Made by a program: the position numbers and the translations under genes. This document shows positions 44,518-51,992 of a stretch of 64,000 nucleotides of DNA, piece after piece. Every line of letters begins with the position of its first letter. The first letter of the stretch is position 1. The notes under the pieces are model-generated. The model was not told where the DNA came from, did not search any database, and saw only the letters and a program-made list of their open reading frames with translations. The stretch comes from Parachlamydiales bacterium (GTDB taxonomy: Bacteria > Chlamydiota > Chlamydiia > Chlamydiales > SM23-39), in assembly GCA_015661075.1 (NCBI GenBank), contig JACVQJ010000019.1, positions 26,925 through 90,924 of the forward strand, written 5' to 3'.

Positions 44518-44603
44518 GCAATCTTAATGTCCTAGCAAACAACACACTACAGATCATTTCCCGGTTGCAAAAGCTACGACTAAAAAAGATGTTTTAATTT
44601 TTC

Positions 44604-44632
44604 TTGATCGAATGTTGAAGTTGTGTTTAAAT
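44604..44632 (+). promoter_or_regulatory. Candidate promoter of small coiled-coil gene A2
   Basis: TTGATC (44604-44609), 17-bp spacer, TTAAAT (44627-44632), conserved with the promoter of A1. Confidence 0.6.
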
Positions 44633-44657
44633 TTTTTTCTCAATTTTGGGAGGTTTA

Positions 44658-44984
44658 ATGTCAGTTGCACCGGCAAGAAATGGTCCCCCACAAAGAGAAG
44701 CAAATCCAGCACAACATGCCAATCATGCAAGTGATGATAGTCTTACGGAAAGAATCGATGCTGTTATGAAAGTGAGTCTTCAATTTCTAGCAGAAAATGC
44801 ACGCGTGAGCCAAGAAAACCGAATCATTACATCTGTAGTGTACTCTCAAAAACAAGAAATCAAACAATTGCACGACACTAACGAAGCTTTACGCAAAGGA
44901 CATAAAAATAATGCAATCATTTCCTTCATATTTGGCGTCATTACAGCGCTCGGAATCGTATTGTCTTATGTTATTTTAAGATAA
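44658..44984 (+). CDS. Small tail-anchored coiled-coil protein A2
   Basis: A 108-residue paralogue of A1: MSVAPA start, coiled coil (about 30-75: DSLTERIDAVMKVSLQFLAE), then a C-terminal membrane helix (AIISFIFGVITALGIVLSYV) with only a few residues after it. The ATG at 44658 follows GGGAGG; a start 12 bases upstream would put that site inside the coding part. The layout is that of a tail-anchored or inclusion-membrane-type protein. It is separated from its former neighbour B2 by repeat family 2 copy C and the F-box gene. Confidence 0.72.
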   Translation: MSVAPARNGPPQREANPAQHANHASDDSLTERIDAVMKVSLQFLAENARVSQENRIITSVVYSQKQEIKQLHDTNEALRKGHKNNAIISFIFGVITALGIVLSYVILR

Positions 44985-45007
44985 AGACATATGATGACAA
45001 CCTAATT

Positions 45008-45146
45008 GAAGAACTCCTCCTTGAAAGGAGGAGATTCTTTACTCCGCTTAAGGAGGCGGTGCGGCTAAAGCCGCATACCGCATTATAAAATATCTTGCCT
45101 AGACCCACCCCTGAAGGGGTGGGATTGCGGCAAGAAGTGCGTTCAA
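45008..45146 (+). repeat. Dispersed repeat family 2, copy C (fullest)
   Basis: Runs from GAAGAACTCCTCCTTGAAAG through the three family stems to GGCAAGAAGTGCGTTCAA. It lies between A2 and the F-box gene, at the point where the duplicated A-B unit is interrupted. Confidence 0.9.
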
Positions 45147-45168
45147 AAACTAAAATGCGAGAAAAACT

Positions 45169-45732
45169 ATGAGTGTTGATTGGATTGCCAACCTTGACAG
45201 CAAATTTGCTGACTTAGAACAACAAGCTAATAATTATCAACGAGAAGCCGAAGAGACCCGAAGATACTTTCAAGTGGTTTATTCAGATGATTATGAATAT
45301 GTCAATGAATACTTTTGCGACAAAGAACGAATAAATGAAGGTAGTTTTAATAAAATCCCAAATGAAATTGCAGGAGAAATTTTTACTTTTTTGCCTATAA
45401 ATTCATTAGGAACTTCTTTGCGGATTTGTAAAAGATGGAATGATCTGGCAAAAAGAGCAATTGTTGAAAAAGTCCACCATACAATCACTGAAATAAAAAC
45501 CGTTTCATTTTCCAACGTAAATTTTAATATCGCACGAAATTCATTATACCTGCAAAAAATACGGACAAATACGTTACCTTTACAAAAATCAGAAGAAAGA
45601 CAAGACCTTATAGTCAGTGGTTTTGCATTCGAGACTACTCTTTTAGTATTAATTTTGGGGACAATTATTTTACCATCGTATGTTCCATGTGTGGGAAACG
45701 CTGATCTTGTACCATGGGACTTTTATCCTTAA
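45169..45732 (+). CDS. F-box domain protein with C-terminal membrane segment
   Basis: A 187-residue protein. Residues 1-55 contain a coiled-coil segment; 62-98 form an F-box (KIPNEIAGEIFTFLPINSL, then RICKRWNDLAKRAI), the eukaryotic motif that binds Skp1 in SCF ubiquitin ligases. A hydrophobic stretch at 153-172 (TLLVLILGTIILPSYV) may span a membrane, followed by a 15-residue polar tail. No signal peptide is present. F-box proteins in bacteria are normally secreted effectors; recruitment of host SCF at a membrane is my inference. It has been inserted between A2 and B2 of the duplicated unit. Confidence 0.78.
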   Translation: MSVDWIANLDSKFADLEQQANNYQREAEETRRYFQVVYSDDYEYVNEYFCDKERINEGSFNKIPNEIAGEIFTFLPINSLGTSLRICKRWNDLAKRAIVEKVHHTITEIKTVSFSNVNFNIARNSLYLQKIRTNTLPLQKSEERQDLIVSGFAFETTLLVLILGTIILPSYVPCVGNADLVPWDFYP

Positions 45733-45756
45733 CAACTCAGAAAACAGGAATGTTCT

Positions 45757-46110
45757 ATGCATACAAATCATATCACTCGCAAGAGTGTAGTCATCAATGA
45801 GCAATACTTGCAAGATTTAGATCAACAAATTACGAAAATTCAAAGACAGTTCGATGAACAACAAAAAGAAAGGGCGGAGAGTTCAGAGCAAATAAATAAA
45901 CTCCTTGAAGAATCATCTACGGACATTGCAATTGATCTTGAAAAATCAAAAAAAACATTAAGAAAATTACATTCCACCCAAACCTATTTAAGAGTTGCCT
46001 TGATTACTGCGTTAGCGATTACTTGTTTACTATTGTTGAATCGACATTATGGCTTGTCATCTGTTATTAGAAAGACACTTTTGAACTGGACAAATAACAA
46101 TTTCAGATAG
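45757..46110 (+). CDS. Small tail-anchored coiled-coil protein B2
   Basis: A 117-residue paralogue of B1: MHTNHITRKSVVINEQYL start, coiled coil (about 20-70, QRQFDEQQKERAESSEQ), membrane helix near residues 78-95 (VALITALAITCLLLLNRHY) and a short basic tail. It follows the F-box gene by 24 bp and is probably co-transcribed with it. The hairpin at 46119-46160 ends the unit. Confidence 0.72.
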   Translation: MHTNHITRKSVVINEQYLQDLDQQITKIQRQFDEQQKERAESSEQINKLLEESSTDIAIDLEKSKKTLRKLHSTQTYLRVALITALAITCLLLLNRHYGLSSVIRKTLLNWTNNNFR

Positions 46111-46118
46111 CGCAACTA

Positions 46119-46160
46119 TTCACAAGCTACATGAAAAAAGATTTTCATGTTGCTTGTGAA
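46119..46160 (+). terminator. Hairpin after B2
   Basis: TTCACAAGC...ATGAAAA and TTTTCAT...GCTTGTGAA arms with one mismatch, homologous to the hairpin after B1. A 25-bp trace of ackA (GAAGCCTTCGAAATCGC) follows at 46165-46189, the third copy of that junction. Confidence 0.7.
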
Positions 46161-46193
46161 TAAAGAGGAAGCCTTCGAAATCGCACGTTAATA

Positions 46194-46409
46194 CTAACCC
46201 GCTACTCCAATAGATTACAATCTGTTTGCTGCGGCTTTGCCAAATCCTGCTCCGCATTGCGAATGTCCACTGGACCTTCTCATGTTTCCGCAGTCCTCGT
46301 CGCCCATGCCTTTTGGCGATGGTGCTCCTCTTTCAGACTGGGGCTTCGCCCCTTCGATTTAGATTCGCCTCGCTGGCGCATATTGTAATCTATTGGAGTA
46401 GCGGGTTAG
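46194..46409. mobile_element. MITE-like element with 28-bp perfect terminal inverted repeats
   Basis: Perfect 28-bp inverted repeats (46194-46221, CTAACCCGCTACTCC...; 46382-46409) bound a 216-bp element without a credible gene. Its interior (TGCGGCTTTGCC...GGCGATGG) resembles 6772-6860. The ORF at 46226-46477 crosses the right repeat and is not supported. Confidence 0.8.
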
Positions 46410-46535
46410 CACTTCTGAGGCTAACAGGAGTTTACAACCTAAAAACCCGTCACTTTCCCCCAAAGGTGACATTTTAAAATAATTTTAGGAGGTCAATACT
46501 TACTATTATAGTTCCGCTACAAACAACAATCATCA

Positions 46536-46564
46536 TTGATCGTAAACTAATCTTGTGGCATAAT
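46536..46564 (+). promoter_or_regulatory. Candidate promoter of the protein kinase gene
   Basis: TTGATC (46536-46541), 17-bp spacer, CATAAT (46559-46564), about 60 bp before the ATG. Confidence 0.5.
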
Positions 46565-46622
46565 AGACCAAACAAGCAACAAACAATTAATTTTGTTTGC
46601 TTAGAAAAGGAAAAAACAAAAA

Positions 46623-47618
46623 ATGAATCCAGCCTCACCTACTTTAGATGAATGTTCTCCTTTGTTTAGAGCGTCATCTCAGCCCCTAAGACAAGGCCAA
46701 TATAAAACTGTAAGCCCTCTTCATGTCATTTTTTCACCCGTAAAATTTTACGGTAACACTTCTTCACCTGGAGATAATTCTATTTCAACACAAATCACGT
46801 CTCCTACTTCTGCTGGCGTAGCAAATGCCGTTTCTCCTATTCTTAATATTTCATTTTACGCCCCTGCAGAATCTCCCTGCACGACTCCCACCCATGCTCT
46901 CATCGAATCGAAGACACCGAATCGCAAAATGAGATTACAAGCAGAATATGAAATCAGCATTATTCAAAGATGTAATGCAGCTCGAATTCCAGGAGTCCCA
47001 CCGGTTCAATGCGCTACAATCCCCGACAAGTCAGATTCAACAGCCGTGTTGATGCCCTGGTATAAACATAAGCTGGAAGATCAATTCAATAAAAAGACCC
47101 CAACTGAATTGAAAGAAATATTCCGCCAAATATGTCTCACGGTTAGTGAAGTGCATAAAATTGACATCGCTCACTTTGACATAAAACCACAAAACATCGT
47201 GTTGGATAAAAACGATCAACCTTTTCTGATCGATTTTGGATGCGCAATTGAAGTGGATCCATTGACCGGAAACCCGCAAGAGGATTCTTATGAAATCAAT
47301 CTGGGAACCACAACTCAGACCTATTCTCCCCCCAAAGAATATGATCTTTTTCCAAAGGCAAGAGATGTATTTTCTCTGGGACTAACGATGTTTGAAGTAT
47401 CCACCGGCGGAAAAACGATTCCCGGCGAACTGATCGGAAAAATATTTGAAAACTTTCATCATTATATAATGTCTGCGAACGATAAAGACATCATAGATAC
47501 CATTGACGCAAATATTTCTGATCCTGATCTGAAAAACTTACTAAATGGCATGATGTTACTCGACCAAAAGCAACGATTTACCATGCAGCAAGTCATCGAA
47601 CATCCTTATTTTCAGTGA
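46623..47618 (+). CDS. Serine/threonine protein kinase-like protein (eukaryotic type)
   Basis: A 331-residue protein. Residues about 1-90 are a Ser/Pro/Thr-rich low-complexity leader. The catalytic loop is HFDIKPQN (184-191) and the Mg-binding DFG is at 204-206, followed by an activation segment with GTTTQTYSPPKEYD and an ARDVFSLGLTMFE helix; these are hallmarks of eukaryotic-type kinases. A canonical Gly-rich loop and VAIK lysine are not obvious, so ATP binding is atypical or the N-lobe is divergent. No membrane helix is seen. The disordered N-terminus and lone gene suggest a secreted effector rather than a PknD/Pkn1 housekeeping kinase; this is inference. Confidence 0.85.
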   Translation: MNPASPTLDECSPLFRASSQPLRQGQYKTVSPLHVIFSPVKFYGNTSSPGDNSISTQITSPTSAGVANAVSPILNISFYAPAESPCTTPTHALIESKTPNRKMRLQAEYEISIIQRCNAARIPGVPPVQCATIPDKSDSTAVLMPWYKHKLEDQFNKKTPTELKEIFRQICLTVSEVHKIDIAHFDIKPQNIVLDKNDQPFLIDFGCAIEVDPLTGNPQEDSYEINLGTTTQTYSPPKEYDLFPKARDVFSLGLTMFEVSTGGKTIPGELIGKIFENFHHYIMSANDKDIIDTIDANISDPDLKNLLNGMMLLDQKQRFTMQQVIEHPYFQ

Positions 47619-47627
47619 AAATAATAA

Positions 47628-47748
47628 CCCAAGTTCAACGATTGAGGGTCGAAATATTTAACGCATCTCGTTGGTTATTTTCAAGTTGTAGTGTCGAAGA
47701 CAGGCTTGAATACGCCGGATTCGTCGACACTACATCGTTGAACTTGGG
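47628..47748. repeat. 121-bp imperfect palindrome with 15-bp inverted ends
   Basis: CCCAAGTTCAACGAT (47628-47642) and its complement (47734-47748) bound a region with an inner TGTAGTGTCGA/TCGACACTACA pair. It lies between convergent genes, and may be a terminator or a small MITE. Confidence 0.75.
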
Positions 47749-47755
47749 ATAACAT

Positions 47756-49156
47756 TCAGCATCTTCGAAAGTCGATATGGCCGTTATGGATATCGACACG
47801 GATGAGCTGCACTTCGATCCAATCGCCGACGTCCACGTCTTGATAACCATGCGTCAAACGGCCCTCGATCGGCGGCTGGGTAATCCGGACCCAGGTTCCC
47901 TTCAAAGATGCGCCGGTGACCATGGCCTTGTATCGCTCTCCAACCCGATGAACCAGCATCATCGCGGCGGCGCATTTGACAAGGCGCCTCTCCACTTTCA
48001 CCGCATCGTCTTCTTTTTCGGTGCATCGCCGGGCGATTTTGATCAGCTCGCTGCGCCGATAGGGAACGGCTTCGCCATAGAAATGGCTCTTCAACAGACG
48101 CTGCATGATCAGATCGGGAAATCGCCGGTTGGGCGCCGTCGTATGGGCATAATCGCGCAGAGCCAAATCAAAATGGCCCAGAGCCGGCCCCCCTGCCTCG
48201 CCTAATACATATTCGCCGCGGCCCAGCAGTTTAATAATGGAGAGCGACAGATCGTTGAAATGCTCGGGACGGATACGCCGCTGCAACGCAAGAAAATCGC
48301 GCAGCGCCTTGACGTTGGGTTTTTGGGGCAATCGCTCGCCGAGATGGCGGGCCAGCTCAACAATCCGGGACCATCGCTTCGGCGTGCGCACGATGCGCCG
48401 CATCACCGGCATATTCCACTCCGCCAAATAGCGCGTAACGCAGACATTCGCCGCGATCATGAAGTTTTCAATTAGTTTGTGAGCGCGATTGACGACTTTT
48501 TCTTCGACACGAACCACCTCGTTGTTGACGATGACCGGCTGCACTTCGATCGTCTCAAAACCGAGAGCCCCTTGCCCGGTGCGGTATTTTTGAATGCGCT
48601 GGGCAATGGCGTCCTGCCGCTTCAACTGATGAAGGATCGGCAATGGCAGAGCCAAAAGAATATCTCGCTCCAGCCAACCGGCGACAGCGTTATAGGCCAG
48701 CTTGGCCTGATTGCATACATACGCCGGATAGACATCGGACAGCTCATAGCGGCCATCATCATCAATCGTCATTTCCACGACGACGGCGCAGCGATCCGCA
48801 TGTTCGTTCAACGAAGTCAGATCATTCGACAGCTTCACGGGAAGCATAGGGAAAACTTGAGTCGGCGTATAAACGGACGTCGTATTTTGCGCCGCATGCC
48901 GATCAATCGCTGAGTCTTTTTTTACGATCGCATCGACATCGGCGATGGCGACGTAAATTATCTCTTTCCCATCGAGCTTTTCGGCATAGGTTAGCTGATC
49001 GAGATCGAGCGAATCGTCATTGTCGATCGACACCCACAATCGATCCCTCATATCCCGCCATACCGCCGCTGTTCGAGGAGCTGCCGGCACACGAATCTCT
49101 TCCAATTCGCTGATCACCGGTTCAGCATAATCGGCGGCCAGGCCTCTTTCCGCCAT
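47756..49156 (-). CDS. RNase II/R-type (RNB domain) exoribonuclease
   Basis: A 466-residue protein with the RNB catalytic domain: LWVSIDNDDSLDLDQLTYAE holds the metal-binding Asp residues (SID...D.DLD), followed by IYVAIADVDA, MLPVKLSNDLTSLNE and the C-terminal DYAHTTAPNRRFPDLI. It lacks the cold-shock N-terminal domains of RNase R and ends in only a short, partial S1-like tail, so it is a compact RNase II-type enzyme. The frame extends upstream of the ATG without a normal start codon (VTLEEIAREA), so a non-standard start is possible. It follows the XRE gene by 26 bp. Confidence 0.88.
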   Translation of the reverse strand: MAERGLAADYAEPVISELEEIRVPAAPRTAAVWRDMRDRLWVSIDNDDSLDLDQLTYAEKLDGKEIIYVAIADVDAIVKKDSAIDRHAAQNTTSVYTPTQVFPMLPVKLSNDLTSLNEHADRCAVVVEMTIDDDGRYELSDVYPAYVCNQAKLAYNAVAGWLERDILLALPLPILHQLKRQDAIAQRIQKYRTGQGALGFETIEVQPVIVNNEVVRVEEKVVNRAHKLIENFMIAANVCVTRYLAEWNMPVMRRIVRTPKRWSRIVELARHLGERLPQKPNVKALRDFLALQRRIRPEHFNDLSLSIIKLLGRGEYVLGEAGGPALGHFDLALRDYAHTTAPNRRFPDLIMQRLLKSHFYGEAVPYRRSELIKIARRCTEKEDDAVKVERRLVKCAAAMMLVHRVGERYKAMVTGASLKGTWVRITQPPIEGRLTHGYQDVDVGDWIEVQLIRVDIHNGHIDFRRC

Positions 49157-49182
49157 GGCCTCGCGGGCAATTTCTTCAAGCG

Positions 49183-49401
49183 TTACGATGGCATTTCTCC
49201 TTGCTCAAAAGCGAGCAAATCGCCCGGCTGGCACTCCAACACACGGCAAATCGCTTGCAGCGTGCTGAAGCGAAGGGCTTTTGCTTTCCCCGTTTTGAGA
49301 ATCGACAGATTCTGCTCCGTGATTCCAATCGCTTCGGCCAAATCCTTCGAGCGCATTTTCTTTTTCGCCAGCATCACATCGAGATTTACAATGATCGTCA
49401 T
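49183..49401 (-). CDS. XRE/Cro-type small DNA-binding protein
   Basis: A 72-residue helix-turn-helix protein (MTIIVNLDVMLAKKKMRS...LAEAIGITEQNLSIL). It resembles the YozG-type regulators that accompany DUF2975 membrane proteins. The ATG at 49401 lies 2 bases after the stop of the upstream DUF2975 gene, so the pair is translationally coupled. Upstream codons of the longer open frame overlap that gene in another frame and are not counted. Target genes are unknown; autoregulation of the pair is likely. Confidence 0.85.
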   Translation of the reverse strand: MTIIVNLDVMLAKKKMRSKDLAEAIGITEQNLSILKTGKAKALRFSTLQAICRVLECQPGDLLAFEQGEMPS

Positions 49402-49403
49402 AA

Positions 49404-49952
49404 TTAGACCGTTGCCTCTTGTTCTTCGTGCATTTTGATCGCTTCGGCATAAATCCAGGAAACGAGCAACACCACAATTCCGATCGCCAGCATCTCCAAT
49501 TCGTGCAATCCAATGGATATCGATATGTTGCGATGCCCCACGGGATTTCGACAGGTCAAAACCAGGCTGATGCAAGCTGTATAAAACAAATGCGCCACTT
49601 GACCCAACACTATCAATCCTCCTGTTTTTTTTAACAGATCTGCGTTTTTCCTCTCAAACAGACGCAGATGTTCATAGGCGCTAAACAACCGGGCGAGATA
49701 TCCAAGGGCGGCCATCGAAAAGAATAGAGGCAGCAGATTGGCGATAAATCCTAGCAGTTTTTGCACCTCCGTCAAATCCGCCCATCCAATGGGAATATCG
49801 CCAAAGGCAGGCAAGGAAGAAATGTGGAGAAAGGGAGCTAAAAATGGATATCCGTTCGTAATCCAGTAGCCGGCTTCCAAAATCGGCATGATCACGATAA
49901 ATGCAATCGCTGCCCACTTGAGAGCGCCGCTGACAACAACAATCTTTTTCAC
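49404..49952 (-). CDS. DUF2975 family membrane protein
   Basis: A 182-residue inner-membrane protein with four predicted helices (about 10-28, 60-85, 105-130, 145-165). The pairing with a tiny XRE regulator is the classic DUF2975 arrangement. The GTG at 49952 is chosen because AGGAGG lies just upstream (spacing about 4); the longer frame to 50006 has no binding site. The function of the family is not known; it may alter or sense the membrane. Confidence 0.75.
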   Translation of the reverse strand: MKKIVVVSGALKWAAIAFIVIMPILEAGYWITNGYPFLAPFLHISSLPAFGDIPIGWADLTEVQKLLGFIANLLPLFFSMAALGYLARLFSAYEHLRLFERKNADLLKKTGGLIVLGQVAHLFYTACISLVLTCRNPVGHRNISISIGLHELEMLAIGIVVLLVSWIYAEAIKMHEEQEATV

Positions 49953-50125
49953 AGTACCTCCTGTTGTTAAAACAACCATTATTGACATTCGATCATTTTT
50001 AGTCAAATAACAATCATTCCGATCAGCAGCTCCTGCTGGAAGCGGGAGAAGCGAAAAATCGGCTTCGCCGAAAAGGTGAGAATATTTTTGGACAAAACTC
50101 GGCTATGGCAGCTTTGCCCATGTGT

Positions 50126-50655
50126 GTGGCTGGTATTTCATAACAGGTTTTTCTTTTCAGTGGTTATTAGAGAATAACGCTGAGTTTAAAAGAACTGAGA
50201 CGCCGAGGCGCTGAGGCCGCCTATGTTGAGCGAAGCTCTGCATGCGAAGCGGCGAAACTTTTAAGAAAGAAAGGGGCACTTGAAAACCTGGCGTTAATTA
50301 GCCCCTTTCTTTCTTAAAAGTTTCGCAGCTTCGCATGCATGCATTTGCAAACATGGGCGGCTTGTATCCTTACACTCATATGCATTTTTTTCTTTCTCAG
50401 CGCCTCTTTTTCTTTCTCAGCGCCTCGGCGTCTCAGTTCTTTTAAACTCAGCGTTTTCCAAAAATTTTAATGAGCATGTGAATGAATCGAGGCATTGGAA
50501 AGGCTTAATCTTTCTTAAAAGTTTCGCCGCTTCGCATGCATGCATTTGCAAACATGGGCGGCTTGTATCCTTACACTCATATGCATTTTTTTCTTTCTCA
50601 GATGAGCATGTGAATGAATCGAGGCATTGGAAAGGCTTAAAATACAACGATGAAT
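50126..50655 (-). repeat. IS-associated complex palindromic repeat, copy X
   Basis: On the minus strand this contains everything seen before the transposase at 62625: terminal segment, an inverted pair (CTTTCTTTCTTAAAAGTTTC and complement), GAGACGCCGAGGCGCTGAG and even the first 18 bases of the transposase gene (50126-50143). It is a 5' end of the insertion sequence without its body. An internal stretch (about 130 bp, ending AATGAATCGAGGCATTGG) is repeated twice. No gene is supported in 49953-50744. Confidence 0.85.
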
Positions 50656-50744
50656 TGCTACTTTTTGGCAGCAAATGACCATTTGCCAATAAATACTCAC
50701 ATGAGCGAAAAATAACACTCAATTTCTTCAAAAAGGAGCTCCAC

Positions 50745-51992
50745 ATGACCATCACAGCACGAAAAGCGACCTGGCTGGCCAGCCTGGGCGCGGGGTTGGA
50801 GTATTACGACTTCATCGTTTACGGGATGATGGTCAGCTATTTGAATACGCTTTTTTTTGTGAGCGGCGAGGCGTGGATCGACTTGATGAAGGGCTTTGCC
50901 GTCTTTGCCGTTGGCTATCTGGCCCGGCCCTTCGGCGGCTTGCTATTCGGCATGATCGGGGACACTTTTGGGCGAAAAGAGACGTTTGTTTTCATCATGC
51001 TTCTGATGGCCATCGCTACATTTGCCGTCGGCCTTCTACCTACCTACGCCCAGATGGGCATGACAGCGGCCGTTTTGCTGATCGCCCTTCGCCTGTTGCA
51101 GGGGCTTTCGTTTGGAGCGGAATTACCGGGGGCCATCACCGTCGTCAACGAATATGCTGATCCGAAAAAAACCAGCATCCACTCCGGCTTCGTGATCTCC
51201 AGCGTCAGCCTCGGATCCATTCTCGCCTCGTTGATCCTCTTCATTCTTTCAAAAAATATCGACAAACAGCAGATTCTGGATTGGGGTTGGCGCATTCCAT
51301 TTTTGCTCGGCGGTCTATTGGCTCTGGCCAATTATTTCATCCGCAAACATCTCCAGGAAACGCCCGCTTTTGCGAATCTGCAATCCCGGCGGCCGTCCGC
51401 TATATTGAGAGAACCGCTCATCCAATTATGGAAAAATCACCGCCTCATGCTCGCCATCGGAATTAGCATGACCGTGTTAGTGGCCAGCCTGGTCATCTTC
51501 AATCTCTATCTTCCCACCTATTTGAGCCTTCATTTCCAATATCAAATGCCCGACATCTATTTGGCCATGACCTATGGATTGATCTGGTCGGCCATCTCGC
51601 TTCCCATCTGCGGATTTCTGGCGGACCGCTTCGGGCGGATGAAGATTTTTCTCTTCACCTGCATCGCTTTTGGTTTGATCGTTTTCCCTCTGTTTCATCT
51701 ATTGACCTTCGGAGGAATGGGGGCGCTGACGATCTTTATGATGGTATATCAGACGGCAATCTCTTTTTTGATGGCGAGCTATTTTCCCTTGCTGGCCGCC
51801 GGCTTTCCCGTGCAGGTGCGCTATACCGGCATCGCCCTTTGCTACAACTTTGTCTACGCGATCATGGGATCGGCACCGATTGCGATCACGTTTCTCATTG
51901 AAAAGACGAATACGCCAACGGCAGCGATCTGGTTCCTGATCGCTTGCGCCGCGATCAGCATCGCCGGTATCTTGGGGAAACACCTGAAATGA
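50745..51992 (+). CDS. MFS transporter, metabolite:H+ symporter type
   Basis: A 415-residue inner-membrane protein with 12 predicted helices. LEYYDFIVYGMM at the N-terminus, GMIGDTFGRKETF in loop 2-3 and GFLADRFGRMK in loop 8-9 are the signatures of the MHS (ProP/ShiA/KgtP-like) MFS branch that takes up organic acids or osmolytes with protons. GGAGCT lies before the ATG. It overlaps the next gene as ATGA, so the two are co-translated. Substrate is not predictable. Confidence 0.9.
   Translation: MTITARKATWLASLGAGLEYYDFIVYGMMVSYLNTLFFVSGEAWIDLMKGFAVFAVGYLARPFGGLLFGMIGDTFGRKETFVFIMLLMAIATFAVGLLPTYAQMGMTAAVLLIALRLLQGLSFGAELPGAITVVNEYADPKKTSIHSGFVISSVSLGSILASLILFILSKNIDKQQILDWGWRIPFLLGGLLALANYFIRKHLQETPAFANLQSRRPSAILREPLIQLWKNHRLMLAIGISMTVLVASLVIFNLYLPTYLSLHFQYQMPDIYLAMTYGLIWSAISLPICGFLADRFGRMKIFLFTCIAFGLIVFPLFHLLTFGGMGALTIFMMVYQTAISFLMASYFPLLAAGFPVQVRYTGIALCYNFVYAIMGSAPIAITFLIEKTNTPTAAIWFLIACAAISIAGILGKHLK

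Noticed and set aside
44304..44597. 97-aa ORF downstream of B1
   Set aside because: Chance fusion of the hairpin region with a duplicated ackA 3' fragment; annotated as pseudogene fragment instead.
46226..46477. 83-aa ORF within the MITE-like element
   Set aside because: Crosses the right terminal inverted repeat and has no protein-like features.
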